DNA of 8,873 nt, taken from assembly GCA_027081695.1 (NCBI GenBank), contig JALWJI010000205.1, positions 1 through 8,873 on the forward strand, read 5' to 3'. The position numbers were made by a program, and so were the translations under genes. Shown piece by piece: positions 1 through 5,502 of this stretch. This DNA is from Acidilobaceae archaeon. GTDB taxonomy: Archaea > Thermoproteota > Thermoprotei_A > Sulfolobales > Acidilobaceae. How positions within the stretch are numbered: position 1 is the stretch's first letter; each line of letters starts with the position of its first letter. The notes below the pieces were generated by a model. It did not search any database, was not told the DNA's origin, and saw only the letters and a list, made by a program, of their open reading frames with translations.

Positions 1-2
1 TC

Positions 3-200
3 TACTACTATTTTAACGGGTGTAGAGGATTGGGCTGTGAGCAGGCGGAGCTCGTGGTCCTATTCGAGACGATCGAGGAGAAGATAGAGTACATGTGCGG
101 AGAAAAGATAAAGCCCGAGTGCTACAATGTAATAAGAAGAATACTAAACGACCTACGAGAATACGGCAAAGAATACATACGAACCAAATACGGAATATAG
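3..200 (+). CDS. C-terminal fragment of an unrecognised protein (5' end outside window)
   Basis: An open frame enters from the left edge and ends at TAG 198-200, giving 65 residues of a longer protein. The visible part is charged and probably helical (residues 13-33 and 41-58) with four cysteines at fragment positions 7, 12, 32 and 40, which could bind metal or form disulfides. Its 3' end is very rich in A and C, like the 3' ends of the operon genes at 2645-7325, which suggests it belongs to the same element. I do not recognise a family. It is not the integrase C-terminal end: no Arg-His-Arg-Tyr recombinase pattern is seen. The next gene starts 15 bases after its stop, so the two may be cotranscribed. 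Confidence 0.6.
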   Translation, partial: YYYFNGCRGLGCEQAELVVLFETIEEKIEYMCGEKIKPECYNVIRRILNDLREYGKEYIRTKYGI

Positions 201-215
201 AACTGGTGTAGATAT

Positions 216-902
216 TTGAGAAAGACACGGAGAAAAATAAAGCTGAAAGAACTAGTATTACTTGCACTTTCTATGCTAGGTGGAGAAGCTAACGCTACCA
301 AGCTACAGAAAGCTACGTTTGTTCTTGCACAAGAACTCTCAAGACTGGGATTCGAGGTTCCCAAAGTGTTTAAGCCTCATTACTATGGTCCATACAGTTT
401 AGAAGTTGAAGAAATGGCTGAAAAACTCTATGATGAGGGATATATTGAGGAAAGACGAAAACTTTGGAATGGTCATGAGAAAATATACAGGCTTAGAAAA
501 AAGACGCCTGTTATAGAGAAATATAGAGTTATACTTAGAGACGAATGGGACACTATTGAGAAAAAGATAAGATCTATTGCAGAGATGCAAGGCGACGACC
601 TACTAGAATGGATATATAATGAGTATCCAGAGTGGGCTAAAGAATCTAAAATAGCAGCACCAAAGAATCGTATGTTATTTATGGCTATGAAAGTAATGAA
701 TAGAGCAAACCGATATGATATTGAACTTTTAGAAAGAGAATACTATAATGACAAGGGATTCGAAGTCGTTGATCTTGGCACGATGGAGCTTGATATAGGG
801 AAATGGTATGAGATAGCACCAGGGATACGCGTTAAATTTGATGGAAAACGCCCTCATCATCTTATCGTCGAGATTTCCGGCTCTTACGAGGACGAAGCTT
901 AA
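216..902 (+). CDS. YwgA/Panacea-like winged-helix protein
   Basis: A 228-residue protein. The N-terminal part resembles the winged-helix family that includes bacterial YwgA and the Panacea (SocA-like) antitoxin domain: a helical start (10-22), TKLQKATFVL at 28-37, then a segment with HYYGPYS at 55-61 leading to a helix and GYIEER at 75-80. Residues 129-146 (LLEWIYNEYPEW followed by a Lys-Ser pair) match a motif I associate with the same archaeal group. Residues 185-222 look beta-rich and may be a separate domain. The start is TTG at 216, chosen because GGTG at 205-208 lies seven bases upstream and no ATG follows for 55 bases. The gene converges with the minus-strand gene at 862-1140 and overlaps it by 41 bases. 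It lacks the G+T to A+C gradient of the operon genes. An antitoxin or immunity role is inference from family resemblance only. Confidence 0.6.
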   Translation: MRKTRRKIKLKELVLLALSMLGGEANATKLQKATFVLAQELSRLGFEVPKVFKPHYYGPYSLEVEEMAEKLYDEGYIEERRKLWNGHEKIYRLRKKTPVIEKYRVILRDEWDTIEKKIRSIAEMQGDDLLEWIYNEYPEWAKESKIAAPKNRMLFMAMKVMNRANRYDIELLEREYYNDKGFEVVDLGTMELDIGKWYEIAPGIRVKFDGKRPHHLIVEISGSYEDEA

Positions 903-1140
903 CCTTATATTTTTTCGGTGGCTTGCCAAAATAAGTTGGTAACTTATCAATAAACTGGAAATCGACTTCTAGAATGTTATTTTCCAGCTTGGGGTGTTCA
1001 TATAATATTCCTCTAAACGTTTCTGTCCTAACGATTTCGCATGGTTTCACTTTCATATATGCCTTCTGAGTCCCTACTTGCTTTAACCTACTTATAACGC
1101 TTAATAAAAACCTCACTACAACATATTCTTTTAAGGTCAT
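862..1140 (-). CDS. Small basic protein of unknown function
   Basis: A 92-residue protein, start ATG at 1140 with an AGAGGG motif about 8 bases upstream. The N-terminal 20 residues are hydrophobic-helical, the middle (30-75) looks like alternating beta strands, and the last 20 residues are strongly basic, with Lys/Arg at about half of positions, suggesting nucleic-acid contact. It follows the winged-helix gene on the same strand by 27 bases, so the two probably form one transcript. Its 3' end overlaps the 3' end of the convergent Panacea-like gene by 41 bases. It is accepted as real because codon choice is sensible throughout, it has a ribosome site and the frame is preserved. I recognise no family. 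A partner of the convergent gene (for example a toxin-antitoxin pair) is possible but unproved, and convergent orientation is unusual for such pairs. Confidence 0.6.
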   Translation of the reverse strand: MTLKEYVVVRFLLSVISRLKQVGTQKAYMKVKPCEIVRTETFRGILYEHPKLENNILEVDFQFIDKLPTYFGKPPKKYKVKLRPRKSRKSRR

Positions 1141-1167
1141 GATGCTTGTCCCTCTTTTTGGCGGAGC

Positions 1168-1443
1168 TTATGTTATTAGGCATCGTGCTATGCAACGACC
1201 CTTATCCGTCAAACGAACAATATTTCTACGATCAGTAGGTTCTACTACTATTAGCCCTTCCTTCTCTAGTATATTCCTGTATCTTTTAATTGTATGAAAA
1301 TTCGTTTTGAGAAACTCTGCAAGATCGCTTGTGCTTGGTTCTCTACCCATTTGCTCGAACGCATGTACTGCTCTTAGAAATTGTAAAGCAAATGATATAG
1401 CGAATTCGGCTCCTCGCATATGAACACCATATATAGATTTCAT
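1168..1443 (-). CDS. Winged-helix DNA-binding transcriptional regulator
   Basis: Up to 91 residues. Residues 36-90 show a typical archaeal winged helix-turn-helix: a helix after PSTSDLAEFL (36-45), a recognition helix around HTIKRYRNILEKEGL (50-64), then the wing with DRRNIVRLTDKG (71-82) and a short C-terminal helix. Two starts are possible. ATG 1443 has no clear ribosome site. ATG 1419 (residue 9) has GGTG five bases upstream and is the better-supported start, giving 83 residues. The gene diverges from the plus-strand gene at 1507, and the 63-base gap holds three phased TGAAC repeats. The same repeats recur before 2645, so this protein is the natural candidate to bind them; that is inference. 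It is probably cotranscribed with 862-1140. Confidence 0.75.
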   Translation of the reverse strand: MKSIYGVHMRGAEFAISFALQFLRAVHAFEQMGREPSTSDLAEFLKTNFHTIKRYRNILEKEGLIVVEPTDRRNIVRLTDKGRCIARCLIT

Positions 1444-1448
1444 ATCGT

Positions 1449-1459
1449 AAAAAATTTAA
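1449..1459 (+). promoter_or_regulatory. Putative TATA box for the 1507 gene
   Basis: An A+T stretch reading AAAAATTTAA lies about 26 bases before the middle of the phased repeats, where transcription would be expected to begin (about 1480). The ribosome site GGTGAT and ATG 1507 follow at a normal distance. Read on the minus strand the same stretch could also serve the winged-helix gene if that gene starts at 1419. Confidence 0.45.
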
Positions 1460-1467
1460 GGTTCCTG

Positions 1468-1491
1468 TGAACTACTGAACATATGAACAGA
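1468..1491 (+). repeat. Three 8-bp-phased TGAAC repeats, putative operator
   Basis: TGAAC occurs at 1468-1472, 1476-1480 and 1484-1488, exactly 8 bp apart, each followed by three variable bases. The block starts 13 bp after the centre of the putative TATA box and would cover the transcription start, the usual place for an archaeal repressor site. A second array with the same phase and position relative to TATA lies at 2597-2628. Confidence 0.7.
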
Positions 1492-1506
1492 AATTGGTGA
1501 TGAGAG

Positions 1507-2001
1507 ATGGCAGAGGATCAATATTCAAATGTCGAATATCCCGTTAACACTTTGTTAACAGGTTTACAAAGTGTTAACAAGGAGAGATGGTGCATAGAGA
1601 GAAGCCGAGAAACGAGAACAGTAGGCTTCCGAGTAGCAAGGCTTGCTAAAACTATATATGACGAGATCCTTACAGATTTTGACAAAGAACTTATAAAGTA
1701 CATGGTAGAGGGTTCAATATACTCTTTGGCCAAACAGCATCTCGAACACCTTCCATGCGAGGAAATAATCTCTAAACGACTAACTGCCATTGCAAACATA
1801 ATTACTGGTCATGGTACCATCGTATTTAATATTAACATTAATAGTAATGTGGCTGAAGCGAAGTCCAAGGCAAGTGTTAGGGTCGATCTTGAACCAATAG
1901 TTAGACTTGTTGAGCGGTTGTACGAGCTACGTAAGCCTCTACCGCCTACGCAGAGGAAGCTAGTAGAGGAGCTCTACCATGCTGTTAGAAAATTGAACTA
2001 G
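1507..2001 (+). CDS. Unrecognised 164-residue protein with inverted repeat in its 5' coding end
   Basis: Starts at ATG 1507 with GGTGAT eight bases upstream; the whole frame is open to TAG 2001. The protein is mainly helical (43-57, 58-82, 85-100), then has a short hydrophobic strand (104-112), an Asn/Ala/Ser-rich segment, and a C-terminal helical part (127-163) with charged repeats that could be a coiled coil. Residues 13-24 are encoded by a perfect 13-bp inverted repeat, described separately. No family is recognised. It heads the unit that also carries the membrane protein at 2012, which starts 10 bases after its stop. It diverges from the winged-helix regulator and probably responds to it through the TGAAC array. 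A DNA-binding or replication/partition role would fit the repeat in its own reading frame, but nothing in the protein proves it. Confidence 0.7.
   Translation: MAEDQYSNVEYPVNTLLTGLQSVNKERWCIERSRETRTVGFRVARLAKTIYDEILTDFDKELIKYMVEGSIYSLAKQHLEHLPCEEIISKRLTAIANIITGHGTIVFNININSNVAEAKSKASVRVDLEPIVRLVERLYELRKPLPPTQRKLVEELYHAVRKLN
1543..1578. repeat. Perfect 13-bp inverted repeat with three GTTAAC boxes
   Basis: GTTAACACTTTGT at 1543-1555 is matched by its exact reverse complement at 1566-1578, separated by 10 bases. GTTAAC occurs at 1543, 1554 and 1573; the first two are direct repeats 11 bp apart. It lies 36 bases inside the 1507 coding region. It could be an operator, a replication or partition site, or an RNA hairpin that affects translation. 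Confidence 0.85.
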
Positions 2002-2011
2002 GTGGTTTTTC

Positions 2012-2380
2012 ATGGCGTGGCAGGGTTTGGAGCCGTGGCAGGCTATAATAGCTGGGCTCTTCCTTGGCTTCATAGTGGCGGCTCTGGTGAATCGTGTCCT
2101 TGTAGGGTATTGGAACTTTCTCAGGGCACCTAGGACTGGATACTACTATGTTAGATGGTTGATTGGACTTATCGCTGGCTGGATAGCACTATACTATTCC
2201 ACGCTACTACTTGTTCGCGATGAGTTGCCTGAGGAGTGTCATAGAGACGTGTGGGGTCCCTGGTTCTACGTGTTCATAGCGGTTTCCGCCGGGGTTATAC
2301 TCGTGATATACAAGCTCCACGCTGTCAACGTGGATAAGGTCGATTGGTGCGCCCACTGCCGTGAACAGCGGTCAAGATAA
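2012..2380 (+). CDS. Small three-helix membrane protein
   Basis: A 122-residue protein starting at ATG 2012 with AGGTGG seven bases upstream, 10 bases after the stop of the 1507 gene. Three membrane segments are visible at about residues 10-32, 48-68 and 83-101, with Arg/Lys-containing loops between the first two and an acidic, cysteine-containing loop (69-80). The C-terminal tail has a CAHC motif at 113-116 that could bind metal or form a disulfide. I recognise no family. Small hydrophobic proteins of this kind are common in archaeal viruses and plasmids, where they may be virion, entry-exclusion or envelope proteins; which applies here is not known. The last 56 bases overlap the 3' end of the convergent minus-strand membrane protein. 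Confidence 0.75.
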   Translation: MAWQGLEPWQAIIAGLFLGFIVAALVNRVLVGYWNFLRAPRTGYYYVRWLIGLIAGWIALYYSTLLLVRDELPEECHRDVWGPWFYVFIAVSAGVILVIYKLHAVNVDKVDWCAHCREQRSR

Positions 2381-2510
2381 GCAGTAGGACGATGATCAGT
2401 CCTAGCCCGCCTATGGCCGCGTCCGTATTTTCTATTAGTTTTTTCTGGACCGCTATGAGCACTCCTACAGCTAATACCAGCCACAATATGAAGACAGTTC
2501 TTACACTCAT
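2325..2510 (-). CDS. Small two-helix membrane protein, convergent with the 2012 gene
   Basis: A 61-residue protein counted from ATG 2510, with membrane helices at about 5-22 and 33-49, a short charged loop between them (KKLIENTD at 23-30) and a basic tail. The open frame extends to an ATG at 2573, adding 21 polar residues. I prefer 2510 because a minus-strand transcript from the A+T box at 2581-2590 would begin near 2560, downstream of 2573; the ribosome site is weak for both. The hydrophobic profile supports a real gene, whereas the opposite-strand reading of the same DNA does not look natural. The overall form (two helices, small, hydrophobic) resembles fuselloviral coat proteins VP1/VP3 only in general shape; no sequence match is claimed. 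Confidence 0.55.
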   Translation of the reverse strand: MSVRTVFILWLVLAVGVLIAVQKKLIENTDAAIGGLGLIIVLLLILTAVHGSGRTNRPYPR

Positions 2511-2580
2511 CCCGGTACTCGCCCCCAACAATATGACAGTACGACCTAAGCGTTCATTTGTTCTTATGTGCATGCGTTAG

Positions 2581-2590
2581 ATTTATTAAT
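2581..2590. promoter_or_regulatory. Putative TATA box for the large operon
   Basis: ATTTATTAAT lies 11-13 bp before a TGAAC array and about 60 bases before the first operon gene, the same architecture as upstream of 1507. It is near-symmetric and reads ATTAATAAAT on the minus strand, so it might also drive the minus-strand membrane gene. Confidence 0.6.
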
Positions 2591-2596
2591 CTCTTC

Positions 2597-2628
2597 TGAA
2601 CTCATGAATACATGAACATGTGTTCAGA
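2597..2628 (+). repeat. 8-bp-phased TGAAC repeats ending in an inverted copy, putative operator
   Basis: TGAAC at 2597, TGAAT at 2605 and TGAAC at 2613 are exactly 8 bp apart; the next 8-bp step at 2621 is the inverted form TGTTC. TGAACA (2613-2618) and TGTTCA (2621-2626) form a palindrome with a 2-bp centre. The array would cover the expected transcription start. It matches the array at 1468-1491 in phase and in distance from the TATA box. Confidence 0.7.
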
Positions 2629-2644
2629 AAAAGGTGAGATGCAG

Positions 2645-2905
2645 ATGGGTCGGTATGGTAGGCCGGTTATCGGCTGGGATACCTGGAAGCGGGCTCGTAG
2701 CTGGGCTTTACTCTTTGGCAGAGACGGGAGCCAGCTAGCAGAGCTCGGACTCAGACTACTCAACGCTCTCCTAGACCTAGGCTATGTTCCACCAGAACTA
2801 ATCGCGGTACTAGAACTCCGAGACAAAGAGCTAGCAGAAGAACTCGCCAAGCTAGTACAGGCAGCAAGACACCTATCAGAAGAGCGTGTTGTTGCCCGAG
2901 GGTGA
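2645..2905 (+). CDS. First operon gene, 86-residue helical protein of unknown function
   Basis: ATG 2645 is chosen because GGTGAG at 2633-2638 lies six bases upstream; in-frame ATGs at 2612, 2618 and 2639 are less well placed, and 2612 falls inside the operator array. The protein has a Gly/Trp-rich start (GRPVIGWDTWKRARSW, 5-20), then an amphipathic helix rich in leucine (30-46), and a charged helix (51-80) that could form a coiled coil. No family is recognised. Base use shifts from G/T-rich at the 5' end to A/C-rich at the 3' end, as in its operon neighbours. The stop codon is embedded in the GGGTGAT ribosome site of the next gene, so translation is probably coupled. Confidence 0.7.
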   Translation: MGRYGRPVIGWDTWKRARSWALLFGRDGSQLAELGLRLLNALLDLGYVPPELIAVLELRDKELAEELAKLVQAARHLSEERVVARG

Positions 2906-2912
2906 TTGAGTG

Positions 2913-3422
2913 ATGGCTCAGGTCCAGGAACAGGCTGTGGAGAGGGTTAGGATTAGTGAGGTCTTGTCTGGGCTGAGTAGTGTTGTTAGGCGTGCTGAGG
3001 AGAGGAAGCGAGAGTATCAGGAGACCTATGCCAGGATACTGAAGCTAGTGGGCGAGCTTGCCAGGGAACTAGACTGTACCAGGATGATGCTGGGCGGAGT
3101 AGTGTTCGAGACCATACATGACATGTCAAGCGTGGACCCTGACTGCGTCGACATGTACCTAGAGGAAGGATATAGCAGTGAGAAGGCAGAGGAAAAATGC
3201 GCCCCTATCAGGATAATAGCCAAGAGACTAGAAGAACTAGGCATACACGACACAAAAATACTAGAACGGCTAGAGAACGCACTATACAATATTCTAAACA
3301 TAGCAAGGCTAGTAAGCAGAGCCGAACAACTACAAGCCTTCCTAACACTAGAAGAGCAAACACTGGCACAACAAGCCAAACAACTCCTCATACAATGGCG
3401 AGACAAACACTGCAGGGGGTGA
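2913..3422 (+). CDS. Long helical, coiled-coil-like protein
   Basis: A 169-residue protein starting at ATG 2913 (GTG 2910 is the alternative), with GGGTGAT overlapping the previous stop. It is almost entirely helical: residues 5-54 form a highly charged heptad-like helix (AEERKREYQETYARILKL within it), residues 80-120 contain several acidic residues and cysteines (C74 and C91 region), and residues 120-165 form a second long helix rich in Leu, Gln and Ala. Such a shape suits a scaffold, a tail or pilus component, or a partner-binding protein; no family is recognised. The base gradient is strong here: hand counts give 40 of 60 G+T in the first 60 bases and 20 of 60 in bases 3301-3360. The next gene, the pilin, begins 6 bases after its stop. 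Confidence 0.75.
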   Translation: MAQVQEQAVERVRISEVLSGLSSVVRRAEERKREYQETYARILKLVGELARELDCTRMMLGGVVFETIHDMSSVDPDCVDMYLEEGYSSEKAEEKCAPIRIIAKRLEELGIHDTKILERLENALYNILNIARLVSRAEQLQAFLTLEEQTLAQQAKQLLIQWRDKHCRG

Positions 3423-3428
3423 TCTCTT

Positions 3429-3824
3429 ATGGCTAGGCGTGGCATATCTCCGGTTATTGCCACGGTTATCATCGTTGCTGTCGCTATAGCAATTGCTGTT
3501 GCTGTGGCTGCCTGGGTCATGGGCCTCTACGGACACTACACCCAGTATGAGAGCGTGCAGGTTCTTCCTAGTACTAGTCTAAGGGCGGGTAATGGTTCCG
3601 CTATCCTGCATTTATGCCTGAAAAATGGTGGGAGTGCTACTGCCCATGTATATGGTGTGGAACTCGCGGGAAGCTCTGTTAACGTTAGCATTACTCTCCA
3701 GCCAGGAGCCATAGCCTGCCAGGACATAACATTCAATGTCAGTGTAATCCCGGGAGCAGTCTATCAAGTAGCAGTATACACCAAGGCAGGGAACACCGCA
3801 TACTATACCCTAACAGCAGGGTGA
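3429..3824 (+). CDS. Archaeal type IV pilin-like protein with class III signal peptide
   Basis: A 131-residue secreted protein. The N-terminus MARRGISPVIATVI is a classical archaeal prepilin signal: a short basic leader, a predicted cleavage after Gly5 by the PibD/FlaK prepilin peptidase, then a hydrophobic helix to about residue 31 that would build the filament core. The ISPVIATVI start is typical of the archaeal pilin N-terminal domain family. The rest (40-130) is beta-rich, with Asn-x-Ser sequons at 55, 85 and 103 that may be glycosylated, and cysteines at 63 and 97 that could form a disulfide. Length fits small pilins. Start ATG 3429 has GGGGTGATC seven bases upstream. No assembly ATPase or membrane platform gene is in the window, so the pilin would rely on host machinery or genes further left. 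Confidence 0.85.
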   Translation: MARRGISPVIATVIIVAVAIAIAVAVAAWVMGLYGHYTQYESVQVLPSTSLRAGNGSAILHLCLKNGGSATAHVYGVELAGSSVNVSITLQPGAIACQDITFNVSVIPGAVYQVAVYTKAGNTAYYTLTAG

Positions 3825-3831
3825 ACATGTG

Positions 3832-4083
3832 ATGACGGGTGAGGCTGACTGTAGGAAGTGTATGTATTACAGAAGCATAGACGATTTGCTGGAGACTAGT
3901 CCTGTGCTTGCAGAACAGCTATTATCACTAGAGCGCGTGACTGGCGCCGAGATCCTCGGATACTGTACGAGACGGGAGAAGCCAGTATACTACTATACGG
4001 GTAAATGTAGGTTTTTCCGTGCTCGGATCGTTAAGGTTCGTCCTCTCTCAGAGTTCTTCGGAGAGGTGATGGCTAGTGGCTAG
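3832..4083 (+). CDS. Small four-cysteine protein, probably metal-binding
   Basis: An 83-residue protein from ATG 3832 (GTG 3829 is the alternative) with GGGTGA at the previous stop. Cysteines at 7, 10, 45 and 59 make a Cys-x2-Cys near the start and two further cysteines after a helical segment (residues 16-36). The pattern CRKCMYY then GYC then GKCRFF is common in small zinc-binding or iron-sulfur proteins of archaea and their viruses, but no specific family can be named. The C-terminal part is basic (61-70) and then acidic/aromatic. It sits between the pilin and the gene at 4076; the latter's GTG start lies inside this coding end, so the two are translationally coupled. Confidence 0.7.
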   Translation: MTGEADCRKCMYYRSIDDLLETSPVLAEQLLSLERVTGAEILGYCTRREKPVYYYTGKCRFFRARIVKVRPLSEFFGEVMASG

Positions 4084-4327
4084 GATCGTGGTTACTAGTC
4101 TTGAGGCGTTTATGAGGGCTATGCATGCCTTGGATAATCCCAGGACCCATGTCCTTGTAACGGATGGGTTCGCTCCTGTTGAGCTGGTTCCGCGGACTAC
4201 TAGTAGGCATAGGCACTATATCAAGTTCCTTGTGAACGAGGAGCAGGAGATCGCTAGGATCCTAGCCGAGGCAGAGAAACAGCGATACACCGTGATACAT
4301 GGAAGCGTCCAAGAGGTGGTAGCATGA
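4076..4327 (+). CDS. 83-residue protein of unknown function
   Basis: Starts at GTG 4076, overlapping the previous gene by 8 bases, with GAGAGGTGAT just upstream. The predicted fold alternates strand and helix: strand (2-7), helix (8-18), strand (24-29), a basic loop with an Arg-His-Arg-His run (44-47), strand (48-52), a charged helix (54-69) and a final strand (71-75). This resembles a small alpha/beta domain but I cannot assign a family. It ends in ATGA, the TGA stop overlapping the ATG of the ribbon-helix-helix gene. This tight coupling suggests the two proteins act together or at least need equal amounts. Confidence 0.7.
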   Translation: MARIVVTSLEAFMRAMHALDNPRTHVLVTDGFAPVELVPRTTSRHRHYIKFLVNEEQEIARILAEAEKQRYTVIHGSVQEVVA

Positions 4328-4515
4328 GTGCTGATCGGGATGCTCTTGTAGTAGTGTCATTCAAGCTTAGGCAGGGCCTGGCAGACTACCTAGAGCATGT
4401 GGCCATGAAGAAGGGCATAACTAAGAGCGAGCTGATACGCAGGGCATTATCCTACTATCTCAAATACGAGCTAGACGCTAGACCCATAGTCACAAGACGC
4501 CTAACAATATGGTGA
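4324..4515 (+). CDS. Ribbon-helix-helix (CopG/Arc-type) DNA-binding protein
   Basis: A 63-residue protein of the usual length for a ribbon-helix-helix regulator. Residues 7-15 form the DNA-contacting strand (ALVVVSFKL), residues 17-30 the first helix, and ITKSELIRRALSYYL (32-46) the second helix, with the conserved turn and the Ser-Glu-Leu-Ile-Arg-Arg-Ala core of the fold. Such proteins are dimers that bind short repeats in DNA. Its start ATG 4324 overlaps the previous stop by four bases (ATGA). It may repress its own operon, making it an alternative candidate for the TGAAC arrays, or regulate host or element genes elsewhere. Ribbon-helix-helix proteins are among the most common regulators of archaeal viruses and plasmids. 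Confidence 0.85.
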   Translation: MSADRDALVVVSFKLRQGLADYLEHVAMKKGITKSELIRRALSYYLKYELDARPIVTRRLTIW

Positions 4516-4521
4516 CCAGCT

Positions 4522-5076
4522 ATGCTTAGCCCAGAGGAGCTTAAGCAGCGGTACATGCAGCAGTGGGAGCGGGGCAACAGGCGTGAGCGCCTTATCTATC
4601 TACTGTTGAACACGCTGCTTCCCGATGGTTTCAGGGCGGAGTTGACTGGTTTGGGTGCTGGAGAGAACAGGTATATTGACCGCAGTTATGGCTCGCTTGA
4701 AGAGGCGTTCGATATAACATTATATTATCATGGGAAGCCTTGCTGTTTCCTCGACGTAACAGGTGTGAAGAGTCCTAGGGATGCCAAGCCAAACATTGGA
4801 TATTGTATAGGAGAGTGGAAGATAGAGAAGGCGAAGAAATACGGTGTTATACACCAGACATGGGCAGTGTTCGTGATAGATGACGAACTAGCCTTCCTGT
4901 TTGCCCCCGTGAAGAAATTCGATACGGTTCTGGCCAAGAAAGCGTATCTTTACAAGGATGAAAGGCCTGTGAAGTGCCTTCCAAGAGCGAGATGGCTACG
5001 TTGGAACAGGTTTAAACAATGGCTTATCCAATACGGCCCAGTGTACGCCAAACTCCTACAACAGACAACGCCCTAG
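4522..5076 (+). CDS. Possible PD-(D/E)xK-fold nuclease-like protein
   Basis: A 184-residue protein starting at ATG 4522; GGTGA at 4511-4515 overlaps the previous stop. The N-terminal half starts with a charged helix (4-32), followed by Glu40, FDITLYYHGK (63-72) and CCFLDVTG (74-81). Glu/Asp before a strand pair, then Asp in a second strand, and after it an amphipathic helix with a Lys-Ala-Lys-Lys-Tyr-Gly run (103-108) and a hydrophobic strand (WAVFVI, 114-119) is the outline of the PD-(D/E)xK nuclease core. The usual x-Lys after the second acid is Val-Thr here, so activity is uncertain. I have seen similar acid-Val-Thr-Gly motifs described in archaeal hypothetical proteins but cannot cite one. 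The C-terminal part (148-184) is basic and aromatic. Confidence 0.7.
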   Translation: MLSPEELKQRYMQQWERGNRRERLIYLLLNTLLPDGFRAELTGLGAGENRYIDRSYGSLEEAFDITLYYHGKPCCFLDVTGVKSPRDAKPNIGYCIGEWKIEKAKKYGVIHQTWAVFVIDDELAFLFAPVKKFDTVLAKKAYLYKDERPVKCLPRARWLRWNRFKQWLIQYGPVYAKLLQQTTP

Positions 5077-5090
5077 AGGGTGAGCTCGTG

Positions 5091-5489
5091 ATGGATGTGG
5101 CAATGGTTAGCGGCGTGACACTGCTTAACTATTTGAGGAAGAGACTGTTAGGTGATTGGGTCTTAGTGCTGGGAGATTCTGACTGTATAGCGAGGCTCGA
5201 AGAAACGATATATATGCCTGGAACACCGGCCAACCGAGATTTCGAGCTAATAATTGCTCCGACCAAGGATGGATTTCTCGCTCCAATCTTTATGGCCAGA
5301 AAGACCAGGAAGTTACGCGAGTTCCTCGAACTGTCCGATGAAGAGTGGAAGAGCCTTCTCATAATTGAATTCTTGGGCGTGGTCGGCGATAAGTGTATGG
5401 CTCAAGTGATAGGCCCGAAGCAGGAACACAGATCCAAGGCCGTCGAGACGATTATCGACAAACTATCAGAAAAACTACGCCTAGTCTGA
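5091..5489 (+). CDS. 132-residue alpha/beta protein of unknown function
   Basis: ATG 5091 (or GTG 5088) is preferred over upstream in-frame starts such as 5019 because GGGTGA at 5079-5084 lies just before it and the previous gene's stop is at 5076. The protein has a helix (9-20), a hydrophobic strand WVLVLGD (23-29), a helical segment, a strand FELIIAPT (51-58), a second strand pair (62-69), helices at 71-96, a strand (103-108) and a basic C-terminal helix (113-131). No catalytic motif is obvious and no family is recognised. It sits between the nuclease-like and methyltransferase genes, so a DNA-processing link is possible. The 3' end again uses A/C-rich codons. Confidence 0.7.
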   Translation: MDVAMVSGVTLLNYLRKRLLGDWVLVLGDSDCIARLEETIYMPGTPANRDFELIIAPTKDGFLAPIFMARKTRKLREFLELSDEEWKSLLIIEFLGVVGDKCMAQVIGPKQEHRSKAVETIIDKLSEKLRLV

Positions 5490-5502
5490 GGGGTGAAGGA
5501 GT

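Noticed and set aside
13..364. Two minus-strand open frames over the left edge
   Set aside because: They are antisense to the partial gene 3-200 and the start of the 216 gene; Ser/Phe-rich and without ribosome sites.
2392..2580. Plus-strand open frame after the 2012 gene
   Set aside because: It is opposite the two-helix membrane protein; its own composition (Ser, Pro, Thr, Met) is not natural and it has no ribosome site.
2612..2644. Upstream start codons (2612, 2618) for the first operon gene
   Set aside because: They fall in or next to the operator array and expected transcription start; GGTGAG precedes 2645 at the right distance.
3026..3520. Long minus-strand open frame opposite the coiled-coil and pilin genes
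   Set aside because: Ser/Thr/Ala/Met-rich composition typical of an antisense shadow, no ribosome site, and two well-supported genes lie on the plus strand.
5019..5090. Upstream extension of the 5091 gene to ATG 5019
   Set aside because: It would overlap the previous gene by 58 bases, has no ribosome site, and GGGTGA sits just before 5088/5091.
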